Shown one piece after another: positions 1 through 12,220 of a stretch of DNA of 64,000 bases. A program made the position numbers and the translations under genes. The notes under the pieces were generated by a model. That model was not told the DNA's origin, searched no databases, and saw only the letters and a program-made list of their open reading frames with translations. The first letter of the stretch is position 1. Each line of letters opens with the position of its first letter. This stretch comes from Labia minor. Its lineage: Eukaryota; Arthropoda; Insecta; Dermaptera; Spongiphoridae. The stretch covers positions 47,469,296 to 47,533,295 of the forward strand of contig OY720346.1 of NCBI GenBank assembly GCA_963082975.1. The letters run 5' to 3'.

Positions 1-7
1 TTACAAA

Positions 8-45
8 ATTCCGTTATAAATAAAAACAACCACCGAAGTTTTAAT
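8..45. repeat. Shared terminal motif, also at 36033-36066
   Basis: The stretch from about 8 to 38 (key bases TAAATAAAAACAACCAC) recurs at 36041-36062, where it closes a GC-rich patch inside the BEL element. By eye about 26 of 30 bases agree. The rest of this copy would lie outside the window, to the left. The type of element is not recognised. Confidence 0.4.
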
Positions 46-54
46 AATTTAATA

Positions 55-131
55 TAATTAAATTGATATTTGAATATTAGAATTTAAAATAAAAAGTGAA
101 ATATTACAATAATTTTTAAATTCTGAGCAAA
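55..131 (+). repeat. Family E remnant with a large internal deletion
   Basis: Positions 58-110 match the AT-rich left part of the family E units at 39191-40310 (AATTGATATTTG..TATTAGAATTTAAAATAAAA). The sequence then jumps straight to the right part (TTTTTAAATTCTGAGCAA), skipping about 340 bases present in the full units. It is a deleted dispersed copy; the junction is near 112. Confidence 0.6.
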
Positions 132-404
132 TGTCAAATTTTCGCCACCAGCGCCTCTATGATCTAGTATGGTAACTAAACTATCTTATCTTATTATGCT
201 AGCTAAAATTGTATATATCTATCTATCTATATATATTGGTTCTCAAAAACCGCTCTAACGATTTTTTTCAAATTCACACTAGATATAGTATTTATAAAGA
301 AAAATTAAATTTTATTGATGATATCTCTTGAAACATTCAGCTTCATTATTAATTTCTTAATTGAAAATTATATATGGAAAACGTCAAAATTGGCCTCCAT
401 TTTT

Positions 405-505
405 ATTTGTATTAATATTTTTTTTTATTTAAAATATTTTAAAATTTATTATTTAATTTCGAAATAAAATTAAAAATATTTATTTTTAATAAAATATATA
501 TAGAT
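405..505 (+). repeat. Family G AT-rich repeat copy
   Basis: The core runs TTTAAAATATTTTAAAATTT, then ATTTAATTTCGAAATAAAAT, then TAAAAATAT. The same core is at 893-965, 962-1035 and 55268-55355, and inverted at 52225-52310. Upstream bases (CTCCCGCCT near 866 and 55253) are shared by two copies, so the unit is longer than the core. Confidence 0.55.
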
Positions 506-595
506 ATTTATTAATCTCTCTCAAAAAAAAAAAAATAAAATAAAAAACATCAAATCTGCCTGCTAAGACAGTAAAAAAATGACAATTTTTTTATC

Positions 596-700
596 TAAAT
601 ATATTAGTCCAGATGGTAAAGTGATGTTTTAACGAGTGGATTTCGTCGGTTCGAAACTCTCCGGGTGAATCGTTATTTAAAAATGAAAATGAAAATAATG
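596..700 (+). mobile_element. tRNA-like SINE head
   Basis: A pol III box-A-like sequence (GATGGTAAAGTGATG, about 613) is followed some 35 bases later by a box-B-like sequence (GGTTCGAAACTC, about 649), the spacing expected in a tRNA. No closed cloverleaf is seen, so this is not a working tRNA. The following CCGGGT..TTATTTAAAAATGAAAA resembles the sequence at 29318-29345, which may be the tail of another copy. Confidence 0.45.
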
Positions 701-865
701 AATTTGTTATTTTTTTTCTTTTTATCTATTGTTTACATTTTAATAAATTACTATTTTATATTTATTTATTCATTGTTCTTTTATTAAATTTAATATTTAT
801 TAATATTATTTATTATTAATTTATATATTGATGACATCACAAATGACATTTATATTGAAATTTGA

Positions 866-1060
866 CTCCCGCCTTTTTTTAAAGAATATTGTATTAATAT
901 TTTTTTTATATTTAAAATATTTTAAAATTTTTTATTTAATTTCGAAATAAAATTAAAAATATATATTTTTTTTATATTTAAAATATTTTAAAATTTTTTA
1001 TTTAATTTCGAAATAAAATTAAAAATATATATTTTAATAATATTTTATAATTATAAATTA
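866..1060 (+). repeat. Family G, two tandem copies
   Basis: Two almost identical units of about 70 bases follow each other (893-962 and 963-1035), each with TTTCGAAATAAAATTAAAAA. See the copy at 405-505. They point to local tandem duplication of a dispersed AT-rich repeat. Confidence 0.6.
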
Positions 1061-1084
1061 CGATATATATTTATCAATAATAAT

Positions 1085-1138
1085 GAATTTTTTTTTTTTA
1101 ACTTAATTACAGAGCCGAGGCTCGGGGTCCCGGTATGA
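1085..1138. repeat. GC hairpin repeat, copy 1
   Basis: A run of T and AACTTAATTA precedes GAGCCGAGGCTCGGGGTCCC (1113-1132). The GAGCC/GGCTC arms can pair. The same order recurs at 2588-2652. It stands out from its AT-rich surroundings; function unknown. Confidence 0.5.
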
Positions 1139-1635
1139 TCTTAATATATTGTGAGAATTAGATAAATAATGTAGAGAGAAAAAAATATTTAAAAATAGAT
1201 ATTTATTTAAATGAAATAAAATTATTTAATTTACAGAATGAAAATGTCTATAATAATGTCTAAACATTTTTTCTTTATAATTTTACATTATAATAATACT
1301 AATTACAGTAGTTATAATATATGGGGAATTTTCAACTTTGACTGCCGATTTGACCATGTTCCCAAACGAATTTTAAAAAAACCAAGACCACTTTACATTT
1401 ACACATTTTAAGCTCTAATCGAATCCAAAATCAAAATTTAAAAAATCGAAAAACAAACTCACAGATATATAGATTTTATAAATGAACATTTATACAATTT
1501 ATTTTAATTAATTTGAAACATTTTAGGAAACAAATTTTTAATGGGTCATTTTTAGAAATCCCATTTAACAATTATAATAAATAATTAAAAAATTGTAAAA
1601 TTTTTAAAGTATATAAAAATAAATTGTATAAATTG

Positions 1636-1676
1636 GTTAAAGGGTCGAGTGATAGTTCGGTGTCCCAGGTATATAT
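1636..1676. repeat. GC hairpin repeat, variant copy
   Basis: GGGTCGAGTGATAGTTCGGT followed by GTCCCAGGTA. A cleaner copy at 2540-2569 reads GGGTCGAGCGACAGCTCGGT, where GAGC/GCTC pair. Both resemble the hairpins at 1113 and 2623 in the shared ending GTCCC(A/G)GGTA. Confidence 0.45.
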
Positions 1677-1786
1677 TTTATATTAACACGCCTACTTTTC
1701 TGTATAATAAAGATATAAAGAATCATATTTTAATTTTTATATAACCAAGAAATCATTTTTTCACTTAAAATATAGTTGTAAAGCCC

Positions 1787-1880
1787 AAATCTCCGATCCA
1801 TATAACATCATCGACTGGGCCGCTACCAAAAGGAGTCTTCTCTTGCTCTGACTAGGGCCACCGGTATTTGCCATTAGTCT
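1787..1880 (-). pseudogene. R1-clade LINE reverse transcriptase fragment
   Basis: On the minus strand about 30 codons stay open and read LMANTGGPSQSKRRLLLVAA followed by QSMMLYGSEIWAL. This is the typical segment after the RT catalytic core of R1-clade non-LTR elements (LMPN.GGP.QS.RRLL...LLYG..IWA). No further coding sequence is recognised on either side, so it is a short fossil. The neighbouring repeat at 1882-2160 may be unrelated. Confidence 0.7.
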
Positions 1881-1881
1881 C

Positions 1882-2160
1882 GAAAAAATAATATTAAATT
1901 TTATATAAATTTATAAATTAGAATATTTGAATTTGTTTAAATTTTAACACATGTAATCAATCATATGCATAAAGAATAGAAAATTTTGAAAATCAACTTG
2001 GTATTAAATTCAGAAAAAAAAATACTCATATATAGAATATATAGACTATTCGAATATAATTGAAACTCTTTCTCTCCCTCTATTTTAAATTTAAAAAAAC
2101 GGAGTGTTAAGAAATTAAGATTCCTTATACAACATGGATGGTTAAATGAATTGGGCTCCC
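1882..2160 (-). repeat. Family F dispersed repeat, copy 1
   Basis: Most of this stretch is the reverse complement of 32515-32765, for example GAAAATTTTGAAAATCAACT at 1978 and GACTATTCGAATATA near 2045, ending at an AACGGAGT block near 2100. No coding sequence or terminal repeat is seen. Two copies in one window suggest a moderately common interspersed repeat. Confidence 0.65.
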
Positions 2161-2534
2161 TACCTCCCTGAGAAATTCACATTAAAAATGTTTATAATAT
2201 TTTAGTTTATTAAATCAAACTATTATTTTTTTATTTCAATATTTTTAATGTTAATACAATAATTTTTATTTTATAATCTATAAAATAATTTAATTATTTT
2301 TAAAAACAACGGTCTTCAATTACAATTTTTTTACTCTCTACTGACTGTTCATTTCATAACTGAAAATAGTGTCGAATAGAAATAGACGATATTACTTGGA
2401 TTAATCTTATTATGCTAGCTAAAATTGTTTGTTTGTATTATTGAGGACCCCAGTTCAATTCATTTTAATCAGATTGATGCAATGATGCAACATTTAATAA
2501 TTGTAATAAATAATTAATTGTAGATTAATATTTT

Positions 2535-2655
2535 TTAAAGGGTCGAGCGACAGCTCGGTGTCCCAGGTATTAATATTACCAGCCAAACCCAATAATAATG
2601 AATCATTTTTTTTAACTTAAGTACCGAGCCGAGGCTCGGGGTCCCGGTACTTTTT
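2535..2655. repeat. GC hairpin repeats, paired copies
   Basis: Two hairpins lie 80 bases apart: CGAGCGACAGCTCG at 2544 and CCGAGCCGAGGCTCGG at 2623. Each is followed by a GTCCC(A/G)GGTA motif. Both have relatives, at 1641 and 1113. They could be the two ends of an element or two insertions of one repeat. Confidence 0.45.
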
Positions 2656-2659
2656 AATT

Positions 2660-2850
2660 AATTAGCATCTCCTGGACACACCTTACCAATTAGCGGTTTT
2701 ATAAAGGAAGTCTGACATGCCCTGAGACCTACTGAATATACATAAAAAATTTCATAAGAATCGGTCCAGCCGTTTCGGAGGAGTATTTTTTCAAAGTTTT
2801 GTGACTCGAGAATTTTATATATAAGATATATATATATTATATCTTATTAT
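2660..2850 (+). repeat. Family H repeat with the shared GAAATTT module
   Basis: Positions 2743-2790 contain AAATTTCATAAGAATCGGTC and CAGCCGTTTCGGAGGAG. Read on the minus strand this is a variant of the module found in families A, B and E (ACGGCTGGACCGATT..TATGAAATTT). Similar sequences are, from general knowledge, frequent in arthropod repeats. The borders are not clear. Confidence 0.5.
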
Positions 2851-3679
2851 ATTTTGATAAATTAGAATTTCAAACCTATTATGTATAAAAGTATTAAATA
2901 TAATTATAACTAAGTAGAAATTTTCCTAAGAATCTATTGAATTTCTAATGTTTTTATATAAAAAATAGAACTTTCAAACAGGTATTAACGTTTAAATCTT
3001 AAATTGGAGAATATAGAGAATGAAAATTAATTTTCATTATTATAAATTTAACCTAATCTTAAGTAATGAGTACATATATAAATAAAATTTAACATTCAAT
3101 TAATTGTATTATTTAAAATATATAGATAGGCGAATGAAATTTATTTAAAAATTTATTAAAATTTTCAAATTTTTAATTATATATTAAATTATAAATGAAT
3201 ATTAATTTTATAAAGAAAAGTATTTAAGTATTTATTTCCACTACATCAAACAATAACTTATTGTATAATATAAAATATTGATAACAGTAATTTGCTTATT
3301 ATAAATTTTAGTAGCTAAGTGAATTTATTTATAAAATAGTTTTTTAAAATTCCCGCAACAAAGAGCAGTGCATCCTATAATCAATTTGGTAACTCTTCAT
3401 TTCACATTTACATTTCGAAACATACATTTTGATCTATACAAAAATTAAAATTACAAATTTCTTATTAACTTCTATTCAATTTCTTATTTATTTAAGAATT
3501 TAAATCTAGGCATATACTTTAGAATAAATTGATATTACTTTTTTTTTATTATTTTTTCAATCGAAATATTTGATTGAGTAGTTTATTTATAATTTAAAAG
3601 TGTCATATCAATGGTTAATTTAAAATTTAAAATCATATTTTTTCTAATTTACTTATCAATTTAGAACTCATTAACGCCA
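2850..3679. other. AT-rich 5' flank of the SENP gene
   Basis: No coding sequence or recognised repeat is seen. The stretch immediately before 3680 should contain the promoter and 5' untranslated region of the protease gene, but no convincing TATA box or initiator can be told apart from the AT background. A further non-coding 5' exon cannot be excluded. Confidence 0.3.
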
Positions 3680-6600
3680 ATGATCGGAAATTTTCTTAAT
3701 CGATTTTTTAATTTAATTGGTATTAATTCACCCGAGCAATCTAATCCTTCAAGAAAAAGGAGGTACATATTAAAAGATCAACCAAATAATTTATTGTTTC
3801 ACAATTTAATTTATTCAACAATTTATTTATATTGTTTAAAAATAAAACAATTTCCCTTAAATTTAATTCATTTATTTCATTATTAATAATTAATTACATG
3901 TTTTAATATATATTCTAATTATCTATTATATTATAATATTTATTAAATTCTTTTATTTATATAAATTTATATATATATAATAAAATTATTTTTTTAGCAT
4001 TGAAAAAAATGACATAATTATATGCTCACCTCCTAAAAGACCACGAATTGAATCTTCTTCATTTCCATCAAGAATGGCATCGAGAGGTATAAAGATTAAA
4101 GAAATATTTAAAAATAAATTAAACTTTTCAATTTATTAATATTTTACCTGATGTTAAATTTTTAGAACTATTTCATTTTTGAATTTGAATTTTTATACTT
4201 GAATTTTATGTAACTTTTAATAATTTAAAATCATTTTATAAAGGAAAAAAAATGAAATTTCTTTTATATATACATATATATTTATAATTTATTTATTTCG
4301 TTTTTCACTGAAATTTATCATACTAAGATTTTTCTTTAAAAAATACATATACATATAATAGATATATATTCAAAATGTTTTTTACAACCAAAAGAATAAA
4401 TTAAAATTTTAATATTTATATATTTTTTAGAAAATTTACCAGAATCTTCATTTAAAAATACAGGAACAATAAGAAAATCTTTAAATACGGTAGATAAAAA
4501 CTATTTAAATTTTACATTTATCTCTAAAAATTAAATTTAATCATTCATTTTCAATTTTTTTACAGAAAAGGCATTTTAATCCTTCATTAACAAATAACGA
4601 TATTAGTATATTATTACCTCCAGCAAATGTAAGTAATTTAAGAAATTTAGGAAAAATTTAGGTTCACTTTATATATATATTTAACTATTTCATTAAATAT
4701 TAGAGTAAAAAATCTTTTATTCAATTATATTTTTATTACTAATTTATAAATTAGGTCCAAAAGATCATATTATATATATATATATATACAAATTCTACAA
4801 AAATAAATACAAAATCGATTATTAAAAAAAAATTGCAAATTATATTTAATTTAACATTGGTGGGAGTCCACCAGTGAAGTAATTCAGGCTAAAATTTTAA
4901 ATTTTAGAATTAAAACAAATCTTCCATTATTATAATTTTTTTTTTAAGGATTTTACTTTACCTCGTTCCAATTCATCATATATCAAACATACAGTTCCTC
5001 TTATTACAATTCCAGACCAAGAAAACAATGTTGAAGCAATAAATAAACCAAAACATATACAGAGTAAGTTTTAAAAAATCATGTTTTTATATTTATTTTC
5101 AAAATTCTATTTAATTCTTTCTTTTTTAAGGTTTCATTAGAAATAAAATGCCATCAAAACCATATAGTTTTGAAATTAATGAGCATTTTACTAAAAAAGT
5201 ATCTATAAAAAGAACATCACCATTAGACTCAACACTTATGGTGGTAAAGTTGTCGAATATTTTCTAATATTTCTTATTAATATAATTATTTATTTTATAT
5301 ATTTAATTTCAGACATTTGATTTGGATGAAAAACAAAGATATAATAAATTATTATCTAGTTACCTTCCTTCTAATTCGTAAGTACAATTTTTAAAAATTT
5401 ATTTTATATGTTACTTTAATTTAAAAATATTAAATATATGGTTTTTATTATTTATTCTACGGAAGAAGGCATATCAAATCCAAATGTGTGGTATTATTAA
5501 AAATCAATTTTCTTTTATTAAAAACTAAAACCATTTATATTTGTAATAAAACAAATAATGGTTGATGGATAAACTATGACGTTTTTATATGGTGTATTAT
5601 TTTTCTTGGAATCTCCGAATAACATCTGTTTCCAGACTATTTTATCTTATAAATATGCTTTTCCTTTCGCTTTTAGTTCAGTTTCGACTAACACCTAATT
5701 AACAACCCTCGTGATTTTTTGAAATGTCCGTTGACAAAGTGTATTTACGACATTGTTTGCTTTACGAATTTCGTAAAGGGAATAATGCAAACAATGCCAC
5801 AAAAAATATTTGCGTCGTATACGGAGAACGACAAACTCAGAGTTGGTTTACAACATTCCGATCGGGAGATTATTCATTGACCGATAAACTAAGAACAGGA
5901 CGCCCTTTGAAGACTGATGAAAATGTTTTAAAGACATTTAACCACTAGGGAGATAGCGTTGAAGATGGACATTAACCAATCAACTGTGGTAGATCATCTG
6001 CTTCGCCTAGGAATGGTTTCTCGGTACGACGTTTGGACCCCTCAGCAATTGTATTCAAATTTAATGACCCATATCGAAGCATGTGTTTCTTTAAGCGCTC
6101 GGCAAAAACATTAACCTTTTTTTGCACAGATTGGTAACTGAAAATTAAAAGTGGATCGTGTACGATAATGTGGCGAGAAAACGACATTGGAGGATGCGTG
6201 GAGAAACCCCATTATCATCTGCGAAAGCCAATATTCATCAACAAAAAGTGATGCTCTGCATATGGTGGGATTGCAAAGGAATTGTTTATTATGAACTTTT
6301 GGAACGGAACGAAACCGTTACAGCCGAGCGCTATTGTCAACAATTGACGAAACTTGACGCTGAAATTAAAAAAAATGGCCTGCTTTGGTCAACAGAAGAG
6401 GGGTAATTTTTCATCACGACAACGCGCGACGACCCAGCACAAATTGAGTGACTTAAATTGGGAGGTTTTGAAGCATCCTCCCTATTTTCCGGATCTTTCT
6501 CCTTCCGATTTTCATCTTGTCAGGTCGTTACAAAATTATTTAAACAAAAAAAAAATTCAGTTCAATTGAACAAGTGAAAAACGCCCTTGATTCGTATTTT

Positions 6601-9600
6601 TCTTCTAAACCAGAGGATTTTTATTTTAGAGGCATTAGTATGTTAGTAGAGAAATGGGAGAAAGTTATTTCAAATGGTGGAAACTATATAATTGAATGAA
6701 TAAATGAAAAAATTAAAAAAACAGGTTTTTTATTTCATACCAAAAAAACCTCATAATTTATCCATCAACCAATATATAATTTATAATATTAATATTAATC
6801 ATTATTACTTTCTCTTTCTTTGTAACCTTCCAAAACTTGAAAGTTCTTGTCTGAAGAAACCTCATTTCTCCAACCTACCCTGACCTGAGCTAACTCTACC
6901 CAACTCCCTTACCACCCCACAAATAAGTTTCTCGCTAGTTTTTTTCATCAATTTAATTTATGCGATCCATCCATCGATCTTTTAGTTATATATTTACTAA
7001 ATATTTACTATAAATCACTTGAATTTTAATATTTTAATTTTTTTTACAGATCAAGACCTTTTCAAGAAAGATTTTCTCAACCTAAAATATGTTCATCTCC
7101 TATTCAAAAGCTGAATAAAACTTCTAAATTTGAAATAATTGATTTAGAAAAAAATGACGACGTTCTTCCATTAAAAATTAATGTGAATCCACCAACTGGA
7201 ACATCAAATCATCCTATTAGTAAGCATTTTTTTTGTAATTTATTTTTTTTTATAGAGCTTTGTTAAATTATTGTTAATATTTTATTATGATTCATTTTTT
7301 TTTTTTTATATATTTTTATTTTCTATTTACAATCAGCTTATACAAAACTATTAGTAAATATCTCTATCCTCATTATTTTTTTTTAATTTGTGTCAATTTG
7401 TTTAAAAAGCCAAAAGACAACACCGGCATTTGAATAAAAGAAAATAATATTGGGAAACCAATAGAAATTATTAATGTTCTTTTGATTCCACTGAAAGATC
7501 CCAAATCTATTTCATCTCAATAATAATCAATATTAATAAAAAAAAATTAAATATATTTCTAAAATATAAAATTCTTTTTCAGTATTGGATGAAGAACAAT
7601 CACCATTAACGCAAAAACTTTGTAAAATGAAAACATTAAACTCATTTGAAGAAAAATTAAAAAAGACACAATATCTTAATGACTGGATTATAAATTTGTA
7701 AGTATTAAATATTTGTCATAATTATATAATTTATAATTTAATAATAAAGTGCTAGTTTTGACCAAATCTGAATTATATATTTTTTTCTTCCTCTCAAAAT
7801 ATTGAATTATAATTTTTTTTTAATCTTACATTAATTCTAATAAATGATTTTAATGTTATAAATTCATTTTAGTGAAAAAAAATGTCTTGATAAACGTAAA
7901 GAAAAAGAACAATTAATAAAAAATGAATTGGAAAGAACTGAAATTTTGAAAAAACACAACCATAAGGCAATTATTTTCGAATTAGAACAACGTCTTAAAA
8001 GATCCTTCTTACTTTCTCAAATTGAAAAAATTTCAATAGATGATCAAGAACTTGTTCTCCCAGAGCTTACAGCTCAAATGAAGGTAAATTTGTCAACATA
8101 CATTAGTAAATTTATTAAAATAAATTCTCTAATGCCTTATTAATGAATGTATCAGATTCTTTTATTTAAAAAATAAATCAAAATTTATTGAACAAATAAG
8201 TTTTAAAATAATAAAATAACTTCTTATTATTAAATTATTTTTATTTCAAATAAATATTTATATATTATTTTTTTATTTTAGGAAGAAATAAAGAAAGCTT
8301 TAGTCCTAGATCCACCTAATGAAGTTATAATTAACAAATATAATGTTACTGTTATCAGACGGGAATTAAACACACTAAGTGGATTAAATTGGCTTAATGA
8401 TGCGGTAAATTATTTTGCATTTTCTCTTTTCATACATGTATTTTATTCTAATTTTTTTATAATAAAGAATCAGCGGTGACAAGATTAAAATTATGCAATC
8501 AAGTGTAATAATAAAATAGATTATATACTTATTCTTTTAGTAAACACTATATTTATAGTACCCATTTTTTAAACAATTTAAAAATAAAAAAGTTAAATTA
8601 AGATATTCATTAGAATAAAAAGTGATTCAAAAACTATTAACTTAAACAAACCACATCAATAAAAAAAAATACATTATATTTAAATAAATTAATTTGATCA
8701 TAATTATTTCATTTAAATGTTTTGATATGTGGTATCTTCTTGAATGATTTATACTTGGTCATAAATATTCTCTGGTTTTTTTTGCTACTAGACGGTATTG
8801 ATCTATATATTTATATATCGGTTAACACTACATAAATATGCTTAAAAGAAGACATTTCAGCTAGGTAGTTTAGCGAAATTAGTGAAATTTATAAAGAAAT
8901 ACACTACTGGTGCTTTTTTACTATAAAGAAGGTAAAAATATTCAAAAACGTGGTAACAAATTTATATTTTGAGAATCGTGGGTGAACTATGGACCTAGGA
9001 AGGGTTTGATTGATTTCCTTCCGAAAATTTCTATGTCAAAGATGCGCGTCGCTCTAGTCGGCCAATCAATGAAAATGATATTTTGAAATTGGTGGAGCAA
9101 GATCGGCACGCAAGATTTTTGGCAATTCTAATAGCAAATAACCGTTTATATTAAATTTAGATAATAATTATTTATGGTGGCTACTCTTTATACCTGGTAT
9201 CTCTCTTTCTAGCTAATAAGTATCTTAAAAATAATTAATTATATTAATTGTACAATAAAATAATTTATCTTATTAATTGTCTTCTGTCCAATAAATCATG
9301 GTTTTGTGTGTGTTCAGGTGTTTATCGAATACACTTACCATATCAAATCAAGATTATTATAATAATAATCATAATCATATTAAATTTTTATTTTACAAGT
9401 GTATTTAAGTATTTATATTTGATTTTTTTTCTAATTAATTGAATTATATAATTTCAGGTAATTAATTTTTATATGGAACTTATAATGGAAAGATGTAAAA
9501 AAAGTGATTTTCCTAAATCATATTGTTTCAACACTTTTTTCTATACTCGATTAGTTAAAGCTGGTTACTCTGGTGTAAAAAGATGGACAAGAAAAGTAAG

Positions 9601-11323
9601 ACAAATATTTTATAATTTAAATAAAAAAAGACTTTTAAGTAAAATATTAATACCCTAAAAATTTATTTTCATTATTATTAGTAAATAAAATTTATATTTA
9701 AATTTAATTTGTAATATAAATTATATTATGCTAAATGTTATACATTCATTATTAATTCTCTAAATTGTTTTTCAGATTGATTTATTTTCATATGACCTTA
9801 TATGTATTCCAATACATTTAGGTGTACATTGGTGTATGGCTATAGTAGACTTCAGAAAACGATTTATTGGTTTTTATGACAGCATGGGTAGTAATAACGA
9901 TACTTGTTTAAACGTAAGTAAACTTAAATAGCTTTTTTTGTTATTTTCTTTTACTATAATATTTTAATAATTTAATTAATTTTTTAGCATATTCGAACAT
10001 ATCTAAAAGAAGAACGATTAGATAAAAAGAAAGAAAAATTTGATTTGTCTGAATGGAAATTTGAAAATGTTAAGGTAAAATATTTATAATTTGTAGTAAA
10101 AATATATATAATTCAAAACTCTAAAAATAATCTAAATAAATAATTTAAAAGCTTATTTATTTAACTAGGTATATATATTTAGGTTGCTTATTATTATTAT
10201 TATTATTATAGCTACTACTATTATATAAAATATATTATATTATATATATATATATTAAAATATTTGTTCTCATCTTTAAGGATTTACCTTCTAGTCTAAG
10301 CCATTCGTATGAGGTCATTTTTTTATTTTTTTTTTGTCTGAAAGAACTTGCATCACAGTCCCAGTCCAGTTACTATAATGAGTATTAGTTTTGTTTGATT
10401 AGTATACTGACCTCTCAACCCTTCCCATATAAAGTTTCCCTTAAAATAAAAACCAAAATATTGTTTGTTATTCATAATTCAAAAAAACTGGAACATTTAA
10501 TTTTATGAACTGGAAAATTCAATTATAACTTCAAATAATTTTTTAGTTTATCATTTTTTTGGGATTAGAATATATTAATATCACTTACCAAAATTTTAGA
10601 AAAATAAGTTCAAGAATAATAGTTATAATTTCGTATTTTAAATTTAAATACTTTTAATTTAGTTTAATTTACCTTTTAAAAAAAATTTGGTTATGTAGAA
10701 TGTCGATGATTCGATTAAATTGATGTCTATGATTCTTAATATATAGCAATATATCTATATATTAATTAAATATTTTATTTTTTAACTTTTTTATTTTATG
10801 TTAAAATTAACCTTATTATATTTATTATATTGATGGTAACAAAATAAATGGAAAAGTATTAACTAAATGTAAACTTTTAACAGAATAATATATTATTATT
10901 ATTATTATTATACTAAGATTAAAAGTGTGGCTCAGGTGATTAACGCCATTAACATGATTTATTTGATGAATGTGTTTTTTAAAGTACCTATTGGGGCACG
11001 ATAATATCGTTTAAATTTGTCTAAATCTTTATTCTTTTTAGATATTTGTTTTATTTCTAATTTTTTTTCGAAACCATAATTCATAAAGATTATTTGAAAT
11101 TTTATTTTACTCTAAATCATTATTAAATTGAATCTTTACTATAATTAATTTTGTTTTTCAGGATATTCCGCAACAAATGAATGGTAGTGATTGTGGAGTA
11201 TTCTCATGTATGTTTGCAGAATTTATTTCTCGAGATGCTCCTTTGAATTTTTCTCAAGCTGAAATGCCTTATTTTAGAAATAAAATGGTTTATGAAATTA
11301 TCTATGCTAAACTACTTGAATGA
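3680..11323 (+). CDS. SENP/Ulp1-family SUMO-specific protease, 15 exons
   Basis: Cysteine protease of family C48 (SENP1/2 type) that matures SUMO and removes it from proteins, usually in the nucleus or at pores. Exons by splice sites and frame: 3680-3762, 3998-4086, 4431-4489, 4566-4628, 4949-5063, 5131-5243, 5313-5377, 7050-7219, 7583-7697, 7873-8083, 8282-8404, 9458-9595, 9776-9913, 9988-10074, 11162-11323. They sum to 1731 nt (576 aa) with no internal stop. The catalytic domain fills about residues 350-576: HWC with His466, YDSMG with Asp483, [10 protein letters not shown] with Gln528 and Cys534; the 17- and 6-residue spacings equal those of human SENP1. The N-terminal half is basic and low-complexity; it has a KRPR nuclear-signal candidate in exon 2 and a SUMO-interaction-like IIDL at 224-227 followed by acidic residues. 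Exon 6 could end 3 nt earlier. AATAAA at 11497 is a likely poly(A) signal. Two introns hold mariners. The family call is firm; SENP1 versus SENP2 orthology is not. Confidence 0.93.
5558..6772 (+). mobile_element. Full-length but dead mariner-like element, 1215 bp
   Basis: Terminal inverted repeats of about 26 bp match with few changes: left ATGGTTGATGGATAAACTAT, right (reversed) TTGGTTGATGGATAAATTAT. TA dinucleotides flank both ends (5556-5557, 6773-6774), as Tc1/mariner insertion predicts. It lies in intron 7 of the SENP gene in the same orientation. Its length is about that of complete mariners (1.2-1.3 kb), so it was inserted whole and then decayed. Confidence 0.88.
5724..6698 (+). pseudogene. 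Mariner transposase, inactivated
   Basis: The frame opens at 5724 with an HTH region ([20 protein letters not shown], then [20 protein letters not shown]). It breaks at a shift near 5940 and continues as a second HTH ([20 protein letters not shown]). The motif expected to be TGDEKW reads TEN, stop, KW at 6137-6154: the first catalytic Asp is Asn (6143-6145) and a stop follows (6146-6148). A further stop sits at 6403, just before the HHDNAR motif, and [13 protein letters not shown] holds the third Asp region. The end ([17 protein letters not shown]) is normal for the family. It cannot make active transposase. Confidence 0.85.
6825..6930 (-). repeat. Old family C remnant in SENP intron 7
   Basis: GAAAGTTCTTG, then CATTTCTCCAA, then CCTGAGC occur in the order seen in the better family C copies (40440, 45795, 30870), with many changes. 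It is read as an old 3' end of the RTE-like retrotransposon, in antisense to the gene. Confidence 0.45.
8860..9125 (+). pseudogene. Mariner transposase relic in SENP intron 11
   Basis: Fragments in shifting frames resemble the N-terminal part of mariner transposase: a YYKEGKN piece near 8925, a [23 protein letters not shown] piece near 9020-9070, and [11 protein letters not shown] near 9085-9110 (compare the family's KDA.RSGRP...VEQDRH). Terminal repeats were not found. It belongs to a different subfamily from the element in intron 7. Confidence 0.5.
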
Positions 11324-12178
11324 AATTAAATTTATATATATATTCACATATATATATATATATTAAAAAATATATCTAAGAAACAAACAAAAAAGGTTGA
11401 CTTGCTTTTTTTTATATAAAAATTATTTATTCTATAATTAAAACAAAATTATAGTCTTTTTTTTTAAATTTATTTATACTCTCACAAAAATGTCCCAATA
11501 AATTAACTAATATTTAATTTTATTTTTTTTAAATTGTATTCTTTAAAAAATCGTATTGTATATTTTTATTAGCAATTATGAATTATCACACTTGATTTAT
11601 TTATAATTTAAAACTATACAAATTATATAAATAAATAAATAAATAAATTTATATATAAATATATCTATATATATATATATATATATAAATTAATAAGTTA
11701 ATATTTTTAGGATGTTTTTCTATTAAAATAAAATTTAAACATTAAATTATATATATATATGTCATATCTTTCGTTATAATATATATATATATATACAAAT
11801 TTTACGGAAATCAAACATCCTAATAATAATATATACTTGCTAAATAATATATATAAACCGAAACATTTTTTGAACATTTTTCTGTAAATTTGTTTTACTT
11901 CAACAATCATATAAAAGAAACTTACATTTTAATAAAACATTAAATTAAATTATATTTTTGATGTTATTTTTCTAATAATTTATATATGTATAATATAATA
12001 TTAACAAAACAAAAAAGTATTAATTTCTTTTTAAATTTAAGTGGATTAGTTATTAATTTTTGTAAAATAATAATATATTAACATCAAGATTAAGTACTAT
12101 TTTTTTAATATCAATATGTATCTAGAATCTAATAATTGAAAATAAATTTCTAAGAATAATTTATTATGTTATTATGAA

Positions 12179-12220
<42 letters not shown>

